Below, piece after piece: positions 1-7,781 of a stretch of DNA of 36,092 nucleotides. Both the position numbers and the translations under genes were made by a program. The DNA comes from an uncultured bacterium. GTDB taxonomy: Bacteria; Bacteroidota; Bacteroidia; Bacteroidales; Rikenellaceae. The notes below the pieces were generated by a model, which worked only from the letters and a program-made list of their open reading frames with translations, did not search any database and was not told where the DNA came from. Every line of letters starts with the position of its first letter. The first letter of the stretch is position 1. The stretch covers positions 1 through 36,092 of the forward strand of contig CAJMNH010000017.1 in assembly GCA_905214725.1 (NCBI GenBank), written 5' to 3'.

Positions 1-104
1 TCCAGAAATACGCGGTAACCGCGCCGTTCCAGTTCCGATTTGAGGGGACGCGCCAACTCTTTGCCGCCGTCGCGGCGGTAGCTGATGAAAATGTCGTAAG
101 CCAT
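1..104 (-). CDS. TIR-domain protein, N-terminal fragment cut by the window edge
   Basis: Reading leftward from the ATG at 104, the first 34 residues begin M-A-Y-D-I-F-I-S-Y-R-R-D-G-G and end in R-G-Y-R-V-F-L-D. This is box 1 of a TIR domain (YDIFISYRR) followed by the first helix and the second strand (GY.VFLD). Bacterial TIR domains are commonly NAD+-consuming enzymes or cyclic-nucleotide synthases in immunity, but some are scaffolds. The catalytic Glu lies beyond the window, so activity cannot be judged. The gene starts 23 bases after the stop of the SGNH hydrolase on the same strand and has no promoter of its own in that gap, so the two are probably co-transcribed. Confidence 0.8.
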   Translation of the reverse strand, partial: MAYDIFISYRRDGGKELARPLKSELERRGYRVFL

Positions 105-127
105 TGGACGGTTGATTTTTCGTCCGG

Positions 128-775
128 CTATTTTACGTAAGGCATTACCGCGTCGCGCCAAACGATGTAACCTTCGCCCATCAGGTGCAGGCCGTCGTTT
201 GTCAGCTCGGCGCGCAGTTTGCCGTTCTCGTCGGCCAGCGGTGTCCAGAGGTCGATATAGACAACTCCTTTTTCCGCACAGATGGCCTGCAAACCCTTGT
301 TGACGGCGACGATGTCGGCGTCGTGGCGGCCGTGTTTGGCCGCGTATTTCTTGAAAGAGTCGTTGACCGGAAAGACGCTCTGCACGTAGAGTTTCGTACG
401 CGGCGATTCGGTCTGAAAACGTTCCACGATTTTGCGGACGTTGGCCACAACCTCCTCGACAGGAGCATTGGCCGCCAGATCGTTGGTGCCGATCAGCAGA
501 AACAGTTTTTTCGGCCTGCCCTTGACGATGGGATCGAGCCGGTCGAGCATCCAGCTCGAGCGGTCGCCGCTGATGCCGCGGTTCTTCACGCGAGGATTGG
601 CAAGCAGTTCGTTCCACTCGCCGCCGTCGGTGATGCTGTTGCCCAAGAAGACAATGTCTTTGGAGGTTACGGGCAGTTTCTCGAAGAGCGAACGCCGCTG
701 GAAATTGTACTCGCTTTGCGCGAAGAGAGAGGCCGCCGCGAAGAGCAGGACGGTCGTCAGAATCAGTTTTTTCAT
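128..775 (-). CDS. Secreted SGNH/GDSL-family hydrolase
   Basis: 215 residues from the ATG at 775, chosen because it opens a typical signal peptide (MKKLILTTVLLFAAASLFAQ) with cleavage near residue 19/20. The mature part shows the SGNH blocks: G-N-S-I-T-D with the nucleophile Ser47, G-I-S-G-D around Gly70, G-T-N-D with Asn98, and D-G-L-H with Asp194 and His197. The arrangement matches small periplasmic esterases/acylhydrolases that act on sugar acetyl esters or lysophospholipids; the substrate is not visible. A -7 box (TATCTTTG) lies about 105 bases upstream. The downstream neighbour is the TIR gene, an odd partner if the two truly form an operon. Confidence 0.9.
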   Translation of the reverse strand: MKKLILTTVLLFAAASLFAQSEYNFQRRSLFEKLPVTSKDIVFLGNSITDGGEWNELLANPRVKNRGISGDRSSWMLDRLDPIVKGRPKKLFLLIGTNDLAANAPVEEVVANVRKIVERFQTESPRTKLYVQSVFPVNDSFKKYAAKHGRHDADIVAVNKGLQAICAEKGVVYIDLWTPLADENGKLRAELTNDGLHLMGEGYIVWRDAVMPYVK

Positions 776-879
776 TGCGGTTGAGTATTTGAGGTTTGTT
801 TTCAACAGTCGGTTTTCATTCGGTATCGTTCCGTAAATCAGAGCTTGCGCCGGCCGATCGAATGCCGGCGTCCGGTTGA

Positions 880-887
880 CAAAGATA
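880..887 (-). promoter_or_regulatory. -7 box for the SGNH hydrolase / TIR unit
   Basis: The minus strand reads TATCTTTG, a perfect match to the Bacteroidetes -7 consensus TAnnTTTG. No clean -33 TTTG is seen at the right distance, only T-rich sequence around 900-906. The box points toward the hydrolase and leaves a leader of roughly 100 bases. Confidence 0.55.
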
Positions 888-917
888 GGATTTTTTCCGA
901 AAAAACGATTTAAAATT

Positions 918-948
918 TTGCGCTTAACAAAATCCTGTCTATATTTGC
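918..948 (+). promoter_or_regulatory. Promoter of tRNA-Leu
   Basis: TTTG at 918-921, a 19-base spacer, then TATATTTG at 941-948. Both elements match the Bacteroidetes primary sigma consensus exactly. Transcription would start near 955, about 65 bases before the tRNA. Confidence 0.8.
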
Positions 949-1020
949 ACTCCGAAACCGTGTGTTTCGGTAACATGCGCCAAGGGTCCGATGCCGGACG
1001 CTGCGGCCTGTTTTGAAAAA

Positions 1021-1105
1021 GCCCAGGTGGTGAAATTGGTAGACACGCTACTTTGAGGGGGTAGTGAACGTTTAGTTCGTGCAAGTTCGAGTCTTGTCCT
1101 GGGCA
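1021..1105 (+). tRNA. tRNA-Leu, anticodon GAG
   Basis: Acceptor stem GCCCAGG / CCTGGGC closes the molecule, with A1105 as discriminator and no encoded CCA. The anticodon stem CTACT / GGTAG holds the seven-base loop TTGAGGG, giving anticodon GAG (reads CUC/CUU). A long variable arm (AACG.. / CGTT-like) marks it as class II, as expected for leucine. The AT-rich islet begins directly after its 3' end, a classic integration position. The hairpin at 5471-5502 may be its original terminator, displaced by the islet. Confidence 0.95.
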
Positions 1106-1163
1106 CAAAACAAGAAAAACTCCAATTGATTATCAGTCAGTTAGAGCTTTTTGTTTTCCTGAG

Positions 1164-1184
1164 TTGCAAAACATTTGCAAAACA
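1164..1184. repeat. Direct repeat TTGCAAAACA x2 at the islet's left end
   Basis: TTGCAAAACA occurs at 1164-1173 and 1175-1184, eleven bases apart (about one helical turn). The core GTTGCAAA recurs at the right end (5437-5444). Short phased repeats near a tRNA junction resemble arm-type binding sites of tyrosine integrases. No integrase gene is present here to support this. Confidence 0.4.
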
Positions 1185-1383
1185 ACATTAATATTTTTTA
1201 TTTCGCTATCCTTCAGGTTATTACTGAATTTATAATATTCAGTGAATTTCAGTGGTATCCCTGTCTTCAACCAGTTTTATTATTCTTCTGATCTTTATAC
1301 CTCTGAGGAGAGATAATTGATTGTGCTTTATAAAAATATTCTAATTTTGAATTAGGCTTATTGAATCAAAATAGCTTCCTTAA

Positions 1384-1517
1384 TCATGTTTGCAGGAATG
1401 TTTTTCTGATATAAAACTCAAAATCAATATGGCTATCTTCTATAGTCAAGCTGTCTAGAATGATATTAGATAAGTCTTTATCTTAGTAGGGAGATTGTCA
1501 ATAATATCAAACACCAT
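1384..1517 (-). pseudogene. Possible frameshifted small gene downstream of the SEC-C/nuclease gene
   Basis: Twelve bases after the big gene's stop an ATG (1517) opens M-V-F-D-I-I-D-N-L-P-T-K-I-K, which hits a stop after 20 codons. A shift of -1 near codon 14 continues into a peptide-like frame (D-L-S-N-I-I-L-D-S-L-T-I-E-D-S...) that ends at 1384. Joined, they give about 44 residues. The text looks protein-like in both halves, but the piece is short and AT-rich DNA easily yields such frames. It may be decayed sequence, a small partner gene, or chance. Confidence 0.25.
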
Positions 1518-1529
1518 ATTCTAACATTT

Positions 1530-4500
1530 TTATCTTTTTACTTTATGCTTTTTCTTTTTTATTGGCGTATTATTGCATTGTAGGTCATAAAATGAGTAAA
1601 TAGGTATCCCCATGTTTCTATTGACATATGTTGTAGGTAGTATGTTTCTAGATATAACCAATGATTTGATACTGTAATTAGCAACAGATAGTTTACTTCT
1701 TACATATGTTGAATTGCTCTGTAGCCATGTATCTCTATTAATATGCTTCTGAATTAACCCTATCTTCTTTTCTGTCCCAAGGTACACATCAAGTTCATGT
1801 TTTATATCATATGGGATTTTTGATTGAGTTGTGTTTTTACATTCTATGGAATAAATGATTCTGTTAGAATGGTCTAATGCTAAAATGTCAATATCTCCTT
1901 TATCTTCTGATGAGTCAAAGAACCCTTTAGGTTTAATTTTCACTTCATGTTTAACAACCTCTAAATCAGTATTAGCAATCAACCAGTCATATATATCTTC
2001 TCTATACTCTTCCCCCTTAATCTTATTACATTCAGCCAACAATCCCTGGATTGCTTTATTATTTATTTTCAGAGTACCATTAAAAAATAAATGAATAAAG
2101 TTTTGAGATGCAGATAACAAATGTCTAGCACTTATTAGCAGACCATCTTCAATTTCTACTATTGGTCTAAGAAGATATGATAAAGGTCTTGAGTACCTCC
2201 AAGGATAAACATCTTCCTGTCTATATCCTTCTGGCTTATTAAGAACCCCATCCCTTTTTATAAATATGAATTGACTGAAATAGGCATCCACTTCATTAGA
2301 AGAGATATTTAAATTTCTAGTAATATCTTCTTTAAGTAAACTTTTGTCCATGCATGCCACAGACTGCCCCAAATCAAAAAGCAATTTTGAAGAAATATAC
2401 TCGCTGATTAATGCTATGTTGAATAGACTTACTCCTAATGCTTGTACAAAAGTTTGGTCTACTTTTGTCATATAAGTATCCACCTCATCAGCATCTTCAA
2501 TGAGATTATTTTTCTTTTGCAGGTATGACTGATAGATATGCTCAAACTGCTCATTATGTAAATCCTTCCAGTACAGCTTTAACACTCCTATGCTCGGAAA
2601 CAATATTAGATTTGTTGGAGTAATTGTAATACTTTCTTCTAATACATCAAAGTTTATAGCATCCGATAGAAATCCAGCATTAATGAGGATAGACATTCTG
2701 CCAAGCAAGCAGTCTAGTTCATCTTGTGAGATGCTTTTATCTCCTTGTGGAGTACTACAAGCAACAAATTCGACCAAAACTCTTAGGCACAAACTAATTT
2801 CAGCAATACTTTTTGACTCTTCTAAATACTGTTGGTGGACATCTTCATATTTACCATAACACAACTCTCTTGCAGGATAGTGCATTCTCTGTAAAGCATC
2901 TTTACTTAATATTGATTCATGCCTTCTCATTATAGCCACTAACAACTGCTGATAATCATAAGGTTTCATCTGTTGCAGAATACTGTCATAATGAAATGTT
3001 ACTAACGAATTTAGCAACTGTTTTTTCTCCTCTTTACTGGAAAGAATTTGTGGCTTTATTGTTAATCCTAAATCTTTAATGTGGGATTCTGCAATTTGAG
3101 TAATGTTATCTAGTGGGATATATCTGGGCTCATCTGTGTCTATTTTTGATGCTTTAATATCTATATTTTCAGTAGTTCCTATGAGAATCATTTTCTTTCT
3201 CCCATAAGGCATGACGGCTGCAATATTATCAGTAATATCAGATTCATCTAAAGTCTTTAAATTAAGCAATGATGCTAATTCATTAAAAACTCCAATAAAG
3301 CACATCATCAAATATCTTTCTCCTCCATTATGAGTGGCAAGAAAAAGTACTGTAAAATCATCAGAGAGCTGAATATTTATGAATCTTGCCTCCTTATCAA
3401 TTGAATACTTTACCAATTTCTCAAAATCCACTTCCGCTTCTGTCTTCCCCAACATATCATCACTCACAGTTGCATGAATATTAAATACAATCGGCTTATG
3501 CTGGAACTGCTCTACAAACCCATCTAGAACAAACTCTAATTCATTGCACCAATATGCTAAAGCCTCTATTATTATGTGTGCTTTAGGATACTTTGACAAA
3601 TCAGCCTGAAACCATATAGGAGAGCTATATCTTAATAAGCAGATGCGGTATAGTCCATATAGAGAGGATGCTGAAATATAAAGAGGTATATTTTTATCTT
3701 TCTTTTCACATATGTCAAAACCAGTTTTTGTTGGAGATATTGGATATTCAACACCTTGTTTATCTATCATATTGGTGCCTTTTCTCTTAAGATTACCCTC
3801 AACATCAAAGTCAATGAATATCATACTATACTCATTCTCTTTATCAACAAAAGACTTCTCATGCCTTTCATACCAATCATATCTTGCTAGATGAGTGTTT
3901 ATTGGCATGAAAATCTTGTGGGATTCCTTTTCCCTAGAATATTTTACATATTTCCATAAACTGAGTTTATCAAAATCCCATAAAACAGTCATTAATCTTA
4001 AGTGAGAGAAATTTAGCACAATTGACTCATCTGAGCTATTTAATGTCTCATTGATATAAAATATCCCTCCTGTAATACATCTTATGCTACTAGTAACAAA
4101 GACCCAGAATATTTTATAATCAGGGTGGTCTTTTTTTATCTTATCTATTTCTGACTTTGCTATAGTATTGATATCATTATTAATTGTTTTGTAGTCAAAC
4201 TCTCCATATTCATGGTAAGAGCCAGTTACTAAAGACACATATGCTATTTTATCTGAATCAAATTGATATGTTTTTGAACTGTAGTAGAAATAGTCAGATT
4301 TTTTGTGTGGTTCACTAATCTTATAAGGGAAAGAGTACCAACTCATATGAGCAAATGCTAAATGAGTCTCTCCGCCAATTATGGAGTTATATGCTTTAAT
4401 TAAAACATCAAAGCAATTATATTCCAAAGACAGATTAATGATATATTCATTTATACAGACCAACTCTGCTGTAGGCATAGCCAAGACATATTCATCATCC

Positions 4501-5300
4501 AGATGTATAAATGGTTTCCTCAATAAAAGATTATCATCTGGATTGCGATTATCTAATTTACTATCTCTGGGACTACATGAAAAATTAGATATAATATCTT
4601 CTTCAATTCCCAAATCTTCATAAATGTGGGATAATTTAGCTTTGTTAAACACGAATAATTCTTTATGCTTTATTAACTTACTAATAGAAGGAATGTAAAT
4701 CTCATCTTCATTGTTCTCTATATACATTCTTGAAGAATAACCCATTTCACAAGCTATTTGATGATGTACATAAAGAATAAATCTCACTCCATCCCATACT
4801 TTCTGCGTAAACTCTAGAGGTAGACTATCTTTAGAATATGAAATAGTTTCTAATAAGTGTTGGTTTACCGTTACACCATCTGTTATTATGCCAGGAAAAA
4901 CAATATTGTTACCTGCTCCATAAACCAATGTATTGGTAAAAAACTCTTCTGGGGGATCCTCGTCTCGATTTCTTGTGCAAGTCTTAATTATATCCTTACA
5001 TATTTTCTGGTAGTCAGATTGTCTAGTAATAGAATTAGAATCATAATTACTTGCTATTTCAGTAGTAATGCTCTCTATCCTAATATTCTTACCATGATTT
5101 TTGGGCTGTATTTGTAAGACAGAGAATATTTTGATTAATTCTTTGTGTGAGTATTTGTCATAAAATCGTTTAAAACAATCCTCAACATAATCACGATGAT
5201 TGTTTTTTGGACTAGCTCTTCGTCCGTCATCTAAACAACAGTATTTATATTTTTTTCCACTCCCACATGGGCAGGGCTCATTTCTGGATATTTTACTCAT
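1530..5300 (-). CDS. 1256-aa protein with N-terminal SEC-C zinc motif and C-terminal PD-(D/E)xK nuclease-like domain
   Basis: Residues 10-22 form a SEC-C motif: Cys10, Cys12, Cys21 and Cys22 in the pattern C-x-C-x8-C-C, which binds zinc and usually mediates protein contacts. The last 125 residues carry a PD-(D/E)xK signature: G-D-I-D-I (Asp1136/Asp1138), then after a hydrophobic strand I-E-C-K (Glu1153, Lys1155), as in restriction-type endonucleases. The extreme C-terminus is lysine-rich. The roughly 1000 residues between show no motif I can name; they are soluble-looking and low in transmembrane character. Codon use is AT-rich, unlike all neighbours, so the gene is probably acquired. It stands alone in the islet beside tRNA-Leu. 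A role in anti-phage defence or DNA processing is a reasonable guess, not shown. Confidence 0.9.
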   Translation of the reverse strand: MSKISRNEPCPCGSGKKYKYCCLDDGRRASPKNNHRDYVEDCFKRFYDKYSHKELIKIFSVLQIQPKNHGKNIRIESITTEIASNYDSNSITRQSDYQKICKDIIKTCTRNRDEDPPEEFFTNTLVYGAGNNIVFPGIITDGVTVNQHLLETISYSKDSLPLEFTQKVWDGVRFILYVHHQIACEMGYSSRMYIENNEDEIYIPSISKLIKHKELFVFNKAKLSHIYEDLGIEEDIISNFSCSPRDSKLDNRNPDDNLLLRKPFIHLDDEYVLAMPTAELVCINEYIINLSLEYNCFDVLIKAYNSIIGGETHLAFAHMSWYSFPYKISEPHKKSDYFYYSSKTYQFDSDKIAYVSLVTGSYHEYGEFDYKTINNDINTIAKSEIDKIKKDHPDYKIFWVFVTSSIRCITGGIFYINETLNSSDESIVLNFSHLRLMTVLWDFDKLSLWKYVKYSREKESHKIFMPINTHLARYDWYERHEKSFVDKENEYSMIFIDFDVEGNLKRKGTNMIDKQGVEYPISPTKTGFDICEKKDKNIPLYISASSLYGLYRICLLRYSSPIWFQADLSKYPKAHIIIEALAYWCNELEFVLDGFVEQFQHKPIVFNIHATVSDDMLGKTEAEVDFEKLVKYSIDKEARFINIQLSDDFTVLFLATHNGGERYLMMCFIGVFNELASLLNLKTLDESDITDNIAAVMPYGRKKMILIGTTENIDIKASKIDTDEPRYIPLDNITQIAESHIKDLGLTIKPQILSSKEEKKQLLNSLVTFHYDSILQQMKPYDYQQLLVAIMRRHESILSKDALQRMHYPARELCYGKYEDVHQQYLEESKSIAEISLCLRVLVEFVACSTPQGDKSISQDELDCLLGRMSILINAGFLSDAINFDVLEESITITPTNLILFPSIGVLKLYWKDLHNEQFEHIYQSYLQKKNNLIEDADEVDTYMTKVDQTFVQALGVSLFNIALISEYISSKLLFDLGQSVACMDKSLLKEDITRNLNISSNEVDAYFSQFIFIKRDGVLNKPEGYRQEDVYPWRYSRPLSYLLRPIVEIEDGLLISARHLLSASQNFIHLFFNGTLKINNKAIQGLLAECNKIKGEEYREDIYDWLIANTDLEVVKHEVKIKPKGFFDSSEDKGDIDILALDHSNRIIYSIECKNTTQSKIPYDIKHELDVYLGTEKKIGLIQKHINRDTWLQSNSTYVRSKLSVANYSIKSLVISRNILPTTYVNRNMGIPIYSFYDLQCNNTPIKKKKHKVKR

Positions 5301-5316
5301 TTACTTGTTGATATTA

Positions 5317-5349
5317 CAAATACACCATGGAGTTATAAAATTACTCAAA
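5317..5349 (-). promoter_or_regulatory. Promoter of the SEC-C/nuclease gene
   Basis: On the minus strand TTTG (5346-5349), a 21-base spacer, and TGTATTTG (5317-5324), one mismatch from TAnnTTTG. This leaves a leader of about 10 bases before the ATG at 5300. The islet gene therefore appears to carry a host-type promoter. Confidence 0.5.
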
Positions 5350-5470
5350 ATCCTCATATTCACACCATTTAAACTAATTTTATAGGTCATATTCATAGAT
5401 TAGCCTTATTGTTAGTAGATTACACTATCTTAATGTGTTGCAAATCAGTTAGATTGCCTTGGGCTCCTAA

Positions 5471-5512
5471 AACAACTCGTCGGATTTCTCCGACGAGTTG
5501 TTTGTTTCTGTT
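5471..5512 (+). terminator. Strong hairpin terminator, probably the displaced tRNA-Leu terminator
   Basis: A perfect 14-bp stem (AACAACTCGTCGGA at 5471-5484 with its complement at 5489-5502) closes on a TTTC loop and is followed by TGTTTCTGTTT. No other plus-strand gene ends here; the nearest upstream plus-strand transcript is tRNA-Leu, 4.3 kb away across the islet. Upstream A-rich bases make it usable on the minus strand too. Confidence 0.7.
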
Positions 5513-5557
5513 TGGCGGGCGGAAAGAAGGGGCCGTCCTGTCAAAGCTCCCCCTCCT

Positions 5558-5593
5558 TTAAAAGGAAACAAGCGACCGGATTTCCCGCTCGCT
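5558..5593 (-). terminator. Terminator of tRNA-Glu
   Basis: Reading leftward from the tRNA, AGCGAGCGG and CCGGTCGCT pair around a five-base loop with one mismatch and are followed by GTTTCCTTTT. The hairpin begins 7 bases past the tRNA 3' end. Confidence 0.6.
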
Positions 5594-5600
5594 CGTTTTG

Positions 5601-5672
5601 TAGTGGATAGGGGATTCGAACCCCTATGTCATGCGTGAGAGGCATGTATCCTAACCCTTAGATGAATCCACC
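5601..5672 (-). tRNA. tRNA-Glu, anticodon CTC
   Basis: A 72-base cloverleaf on the minus strand. Acceptor GGTGGAT pairs with ATCCACT (G1 with T72 as wobble), discriminator A, no encoded CCA. The anticodon stem CATGC / GCATG holds loop CTCTCAC, so the anticodon is CTC (reads GAG). T stem AGGGG / CCCCT with loop TTCGAAT. It has its own promoter and terminator. Confidence 0.93.
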
Positions 5673-5683
5673 GTTTGTGGGTG

Positions 5684-5714
5684 CAAAAGTAACACATTAA
5701 TCCGAATCTCCAAA
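5684..5714 (-). promoter_or_regulatory. Promoter of tRNA-Glu
   Basis: Minus strand: TTTG (5711-5714), 19-base spacer, TACTTTTG (5684-5691). Both match the Bacteroidetes consensus exactly; the start site would lie a few bases before the tRNA 5' end. Confidence 0.75.
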
Positions 5715-5746
5715 ATTTTTCTGAAAAAATCGGGCTGCGCTCCTTT

Positions 5747-5771
5747 TTTACCCAGATTTCTGCTACCTTTA
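5747..5771 (+). promoter_or_regulatory. Promoter of the lipoprotein-xseAB unit
   Basis: TACCTTTA at 5764-5771 differs from TAnnTTTG only in the last base, with a T-rich -33 segment about 17 bases upstream. It faces away from the tRNA-Glu promoter, leaving a leader of about 25 bases. Confidence 0.5.
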
Positions 5772-5800
5772 CGGTTGTTAACTTTCGAAGATCATCCGTT

Positions 5801-6526
5801 ATGAAATTACGTACGCTTACGCTGTTGGCGGCCTTTGCCGCTCTGACGACCGGCTGCTGCCGGCACGCCGTCGAACCGAAATTCGCCGATCTGTCGCTCG
5901 ATACGGTTGTCCAATGCGGAGTGGTGCCGTGCGACCTTTCGTATCGCTTCCTCACGATCGCCAACGCCGACCGCAGCGAGGCGCTCTCGGCCATCGAGAA
6001 CGCCAATGTCAACTACTTTTTCGCGCTCGAAGACTTTACGGGTACGGCCGAGGAAGCCGCCCGCCGTTTTATCGAACGGTTCGCCGCCGACAATGCCTGC
6101 GATACGCTCTACCTGCCCGATATGCGTTATGCGATGAGCATTGCGGCCGCTCAGGCGCCGGTCGACACGCTGATCGTCTATACGATCCGACGCGAGAGCT
6201 ATACGGGTGGGGCGCATGGAATGCGTACGACCGAGTTTCACAACTATTGGACGAAGGGCGGTTACGAACTTTCGCTCGGCGATCTTTTCACCGAAGAGCA
6301 GCTTCCGCAGATTACCGAACGGATCAAGGCCAAGCTCTGCGAGCAATACGGCGCCGGCGACGAAGAGGAGCTCGCCCAACTGGGGTTCTTCCCCGAAACG
6401 ATCGTTCCGACCGAGAATTTCGAGGTGACGCCCGAAGGGATCGTTTTCCACTATAATCCCTACGACATTGCCTGCTATGCGATGGGCGAGGTCGACGTGA
6501 CCTTTACGAAGGAGGAATTGGAATAA
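5801..6526 (+). CDS. DUF3298-like lipoprotein
   Basis: 241 residues. A short lipoprotein signal ends at L-T-T-G-C with Cys19 as the likely lipidated residue. The middle has Y-T-G-G-A-H-G, then Y-W...G-Y-E-L-S-L-G-D-L-F, and the C-terminal part has I-V-F-H-Y-N-P-Y-D-I-A-C-Y-A-M-G. These are the recurring motifs of the DUF3298/DUF4163 envelope proteins, whose relatives include the sensor part of RsiV-type anti-sigma factors. No transmembrane or sigma-binding part is present here, so a free periplasm-facing lipoprotein is most likely; its job is unknown. The gene lies 4 bases upstream of xseA and probably shares its transcript. Confidence 0.85.
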   Translation: MKLRTLTLLAAFAALTTGCCRHAVEPKFADLSLDTVVQCGVVPCDLSYRFLTIANADRSEALSAIENANVNYFFALEDFTGTAEEAARRFIERFAADNACDTLYLPDMRYAMSIAAAQAPVDTLIVYTIRRESYTGGAHGMRTTEFHNYWTKGGYELSLGDLFTEEQLPQITERIKAKLCEQYGAGDEEELAQLGFFPETIVPTENFEVTPEGIVFHYNPYDIACYAMGEVDVTFTKEELE

Positions 6527-6530
6527 ACCG

Positions 6531-7781
6531 ATGATTGCGGCGCAATACATCTCTCTTTCCGAGTTGCAGCACCGTGTACGGCAGGCGCTCGAAGAGCGTT
6601 TTGCTTTGCCGTTGTGGGTGAGCGCCGAGATCGCGGAGATCAAAGTCAACTATTCGGGCCACTGCTATCTCGAACTGGTCGAGAAGGGGGAGGGCGACGG
6701 CGTTCCCAAAGCGCAGGCGCGCGCCGTGATCTGGCGGTCGCAGTACGCCCGCGTCGCCGCCTATTTCGAGGCAGAGACGGGGCAGCGGCTGGCCGCCGGC
6801 ATTCGCATTCTTGCTAAAGCGACGGTCAGCTACCATGAGGTCTACGGCTTTTCGCTGCAACTGCTCGACATCGATCCCTCCTACACGCTGGGCGACATGG
6901 AGCGGCAGCGGCAGCAGACCATAGCCCGTTTGCAGGCCGAGGGGGTGTGGGAGATGAACCGTCAGCAGGAACTGCCTGCGGTGGTGCAGCGCATCGCCGT
7001 GGTGTCGAGCGGTCGGGCAGCCGGCTATCAGGATTTCTGCAACGAGCTTGCCAAAAGCCCGTATCGTTTTTCGCTCATGCTGTTCGACGCCGTCGTGCAG
7101 GGCGCGGCGGCCGAGGAGTCGCTTGTCGACGCGCTCGGCCGTGTGGCTGCCGACGACGGAGCGTTCGACGCCGTGGTCATAATTCGCGGCGGCGGATCGT
7201 CGAGCGACCTGAACTGTTTCAACGCCTATCGCCTGTGCAACCACGTGGCGCAGTTCCCGATTCCGGTACTGACGGGCATCGGTCACGACAAGGATACGAG
7301 CGTGGCGGACATGGTGGCGCATACGGCGTTCAAAACGCCGACGGCGGTTGCGGCATGGCTCGTCGAGCGTATGGCGCAGGTTGACGGCTGGCTGGCGTGG
7401 GCGGGACTTCAGTTGGGCAATTCGGCGCTGGAAATTACCCATGCGGCGGCGGTCGGATTGGAACGGCTCGGCGCAGCCCTTGCGCAACAGAGCGCCTGCC
7501 TGTTGCAGACCGAACGGAGCCGTCTCGAACATGTGGCGGAGTACTTGCGAACGGCTCCGGCCGATCTGTTGCGAAGCCATGACCGTCGGTTGACGGCCGC
7601 TTCCGACTTGTTGTTGAGCTATTCGGTCGATCGGGTGTTGCGGCGCGGGTTTGCCGTCGTCCGTCACGGCGGCGAAGCGCTGCGCAGCGCGGAGGGACTC
7701 GCGCCGGGCGACCGGCTCGACATCTCGCTGGCCGACGGCGAGGTGCAGGCCTCGGTGGTCGCATGTACGAAGAAGAAATAA
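6531..7781 (+). CDS. xseA: Exodeoxyribonuclease VII large subunit
   Basis: 416 residues, a normal length. The N-terminal OB fold (about 1-100) carries the typical G-H-C-Y-L-E-L-V-E-K strand. The catalytic region has I-A-V-V-S-S-G-R-A-A-G-Y-Q-D-F, then V-I-I-R-G-G-G-S-S-S-D-L and the I-G-H-D-K-D-T-S...A-H-T-A-F-K-T-P-T-A motif. The C-terminal third is the expected helical, Gln/Leu-rich segment that binds the small subunit. The enzyme degrades single-stranded DNA to oligonucleotides in both directions in the cytoplasm. xseB follows but is separated by a 153-base palindromic repeat pair, unusual between two subunits of one enzyme. Confidence 0.97.
   Translation: MIAAQYISLSELQHRVRQALEERFALPLWVSAEIAEIKVNYSGHCYLELVEKGEGDGVPKAQARAVIWRSQYARVAAYFEAETGQRLAAGIRILAKATVSYHEVYGFSLQLLDIDPSYTLGDMERQRQQTIARLQAEGVWEMNRQQELPAVVQRIAVVSSGRAAGYQDFCNELAKSPYRFSLMLFDAVVQGAAAEESLVDALGRVAADDGAFDAVVIIRGGGSSSDLNCFNAYRLCNHVAQFPIPVLTGIGHDKDTSVADMVAHTAFKTPTAVAAWLVERMAQVDGWLAWAGLQLGNSALEITHAAAVGLERLGAALAQQSACLLQTERSRLEHVAEYLRTAPADLLRSHDRRLTAASDLLLSYSVDRVLRRGFAVVRHGGEALRSAEGLAPGDRLDISLADGEVQASVVACTKKK

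Larger units (their letters stand above)
1106..5460. mobile_element. AT-rich genomic islet inserted behind tRNA-Leu
   Basis: Base composition drops abruptly to strongly AT-rich right after the tRNA and returns to high GC near 5510. The segment carries one large gene and no recognisable integrase or transposase. Both ends share short words: TCAGTTAGA at 1137-1145 and 5445-5453, and GTTGCAAA at 1163-1170 and 5437-5444. The tRNA 3' end TTGTCCTGGGC resembles TTGCCTTGGGC ending at 5463 (9 of 11 bases). These may be remnants of attachment and arm-type integrase sites. The composition shift is plain; calling it an integrated element is inference. Confidence 0.6.
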
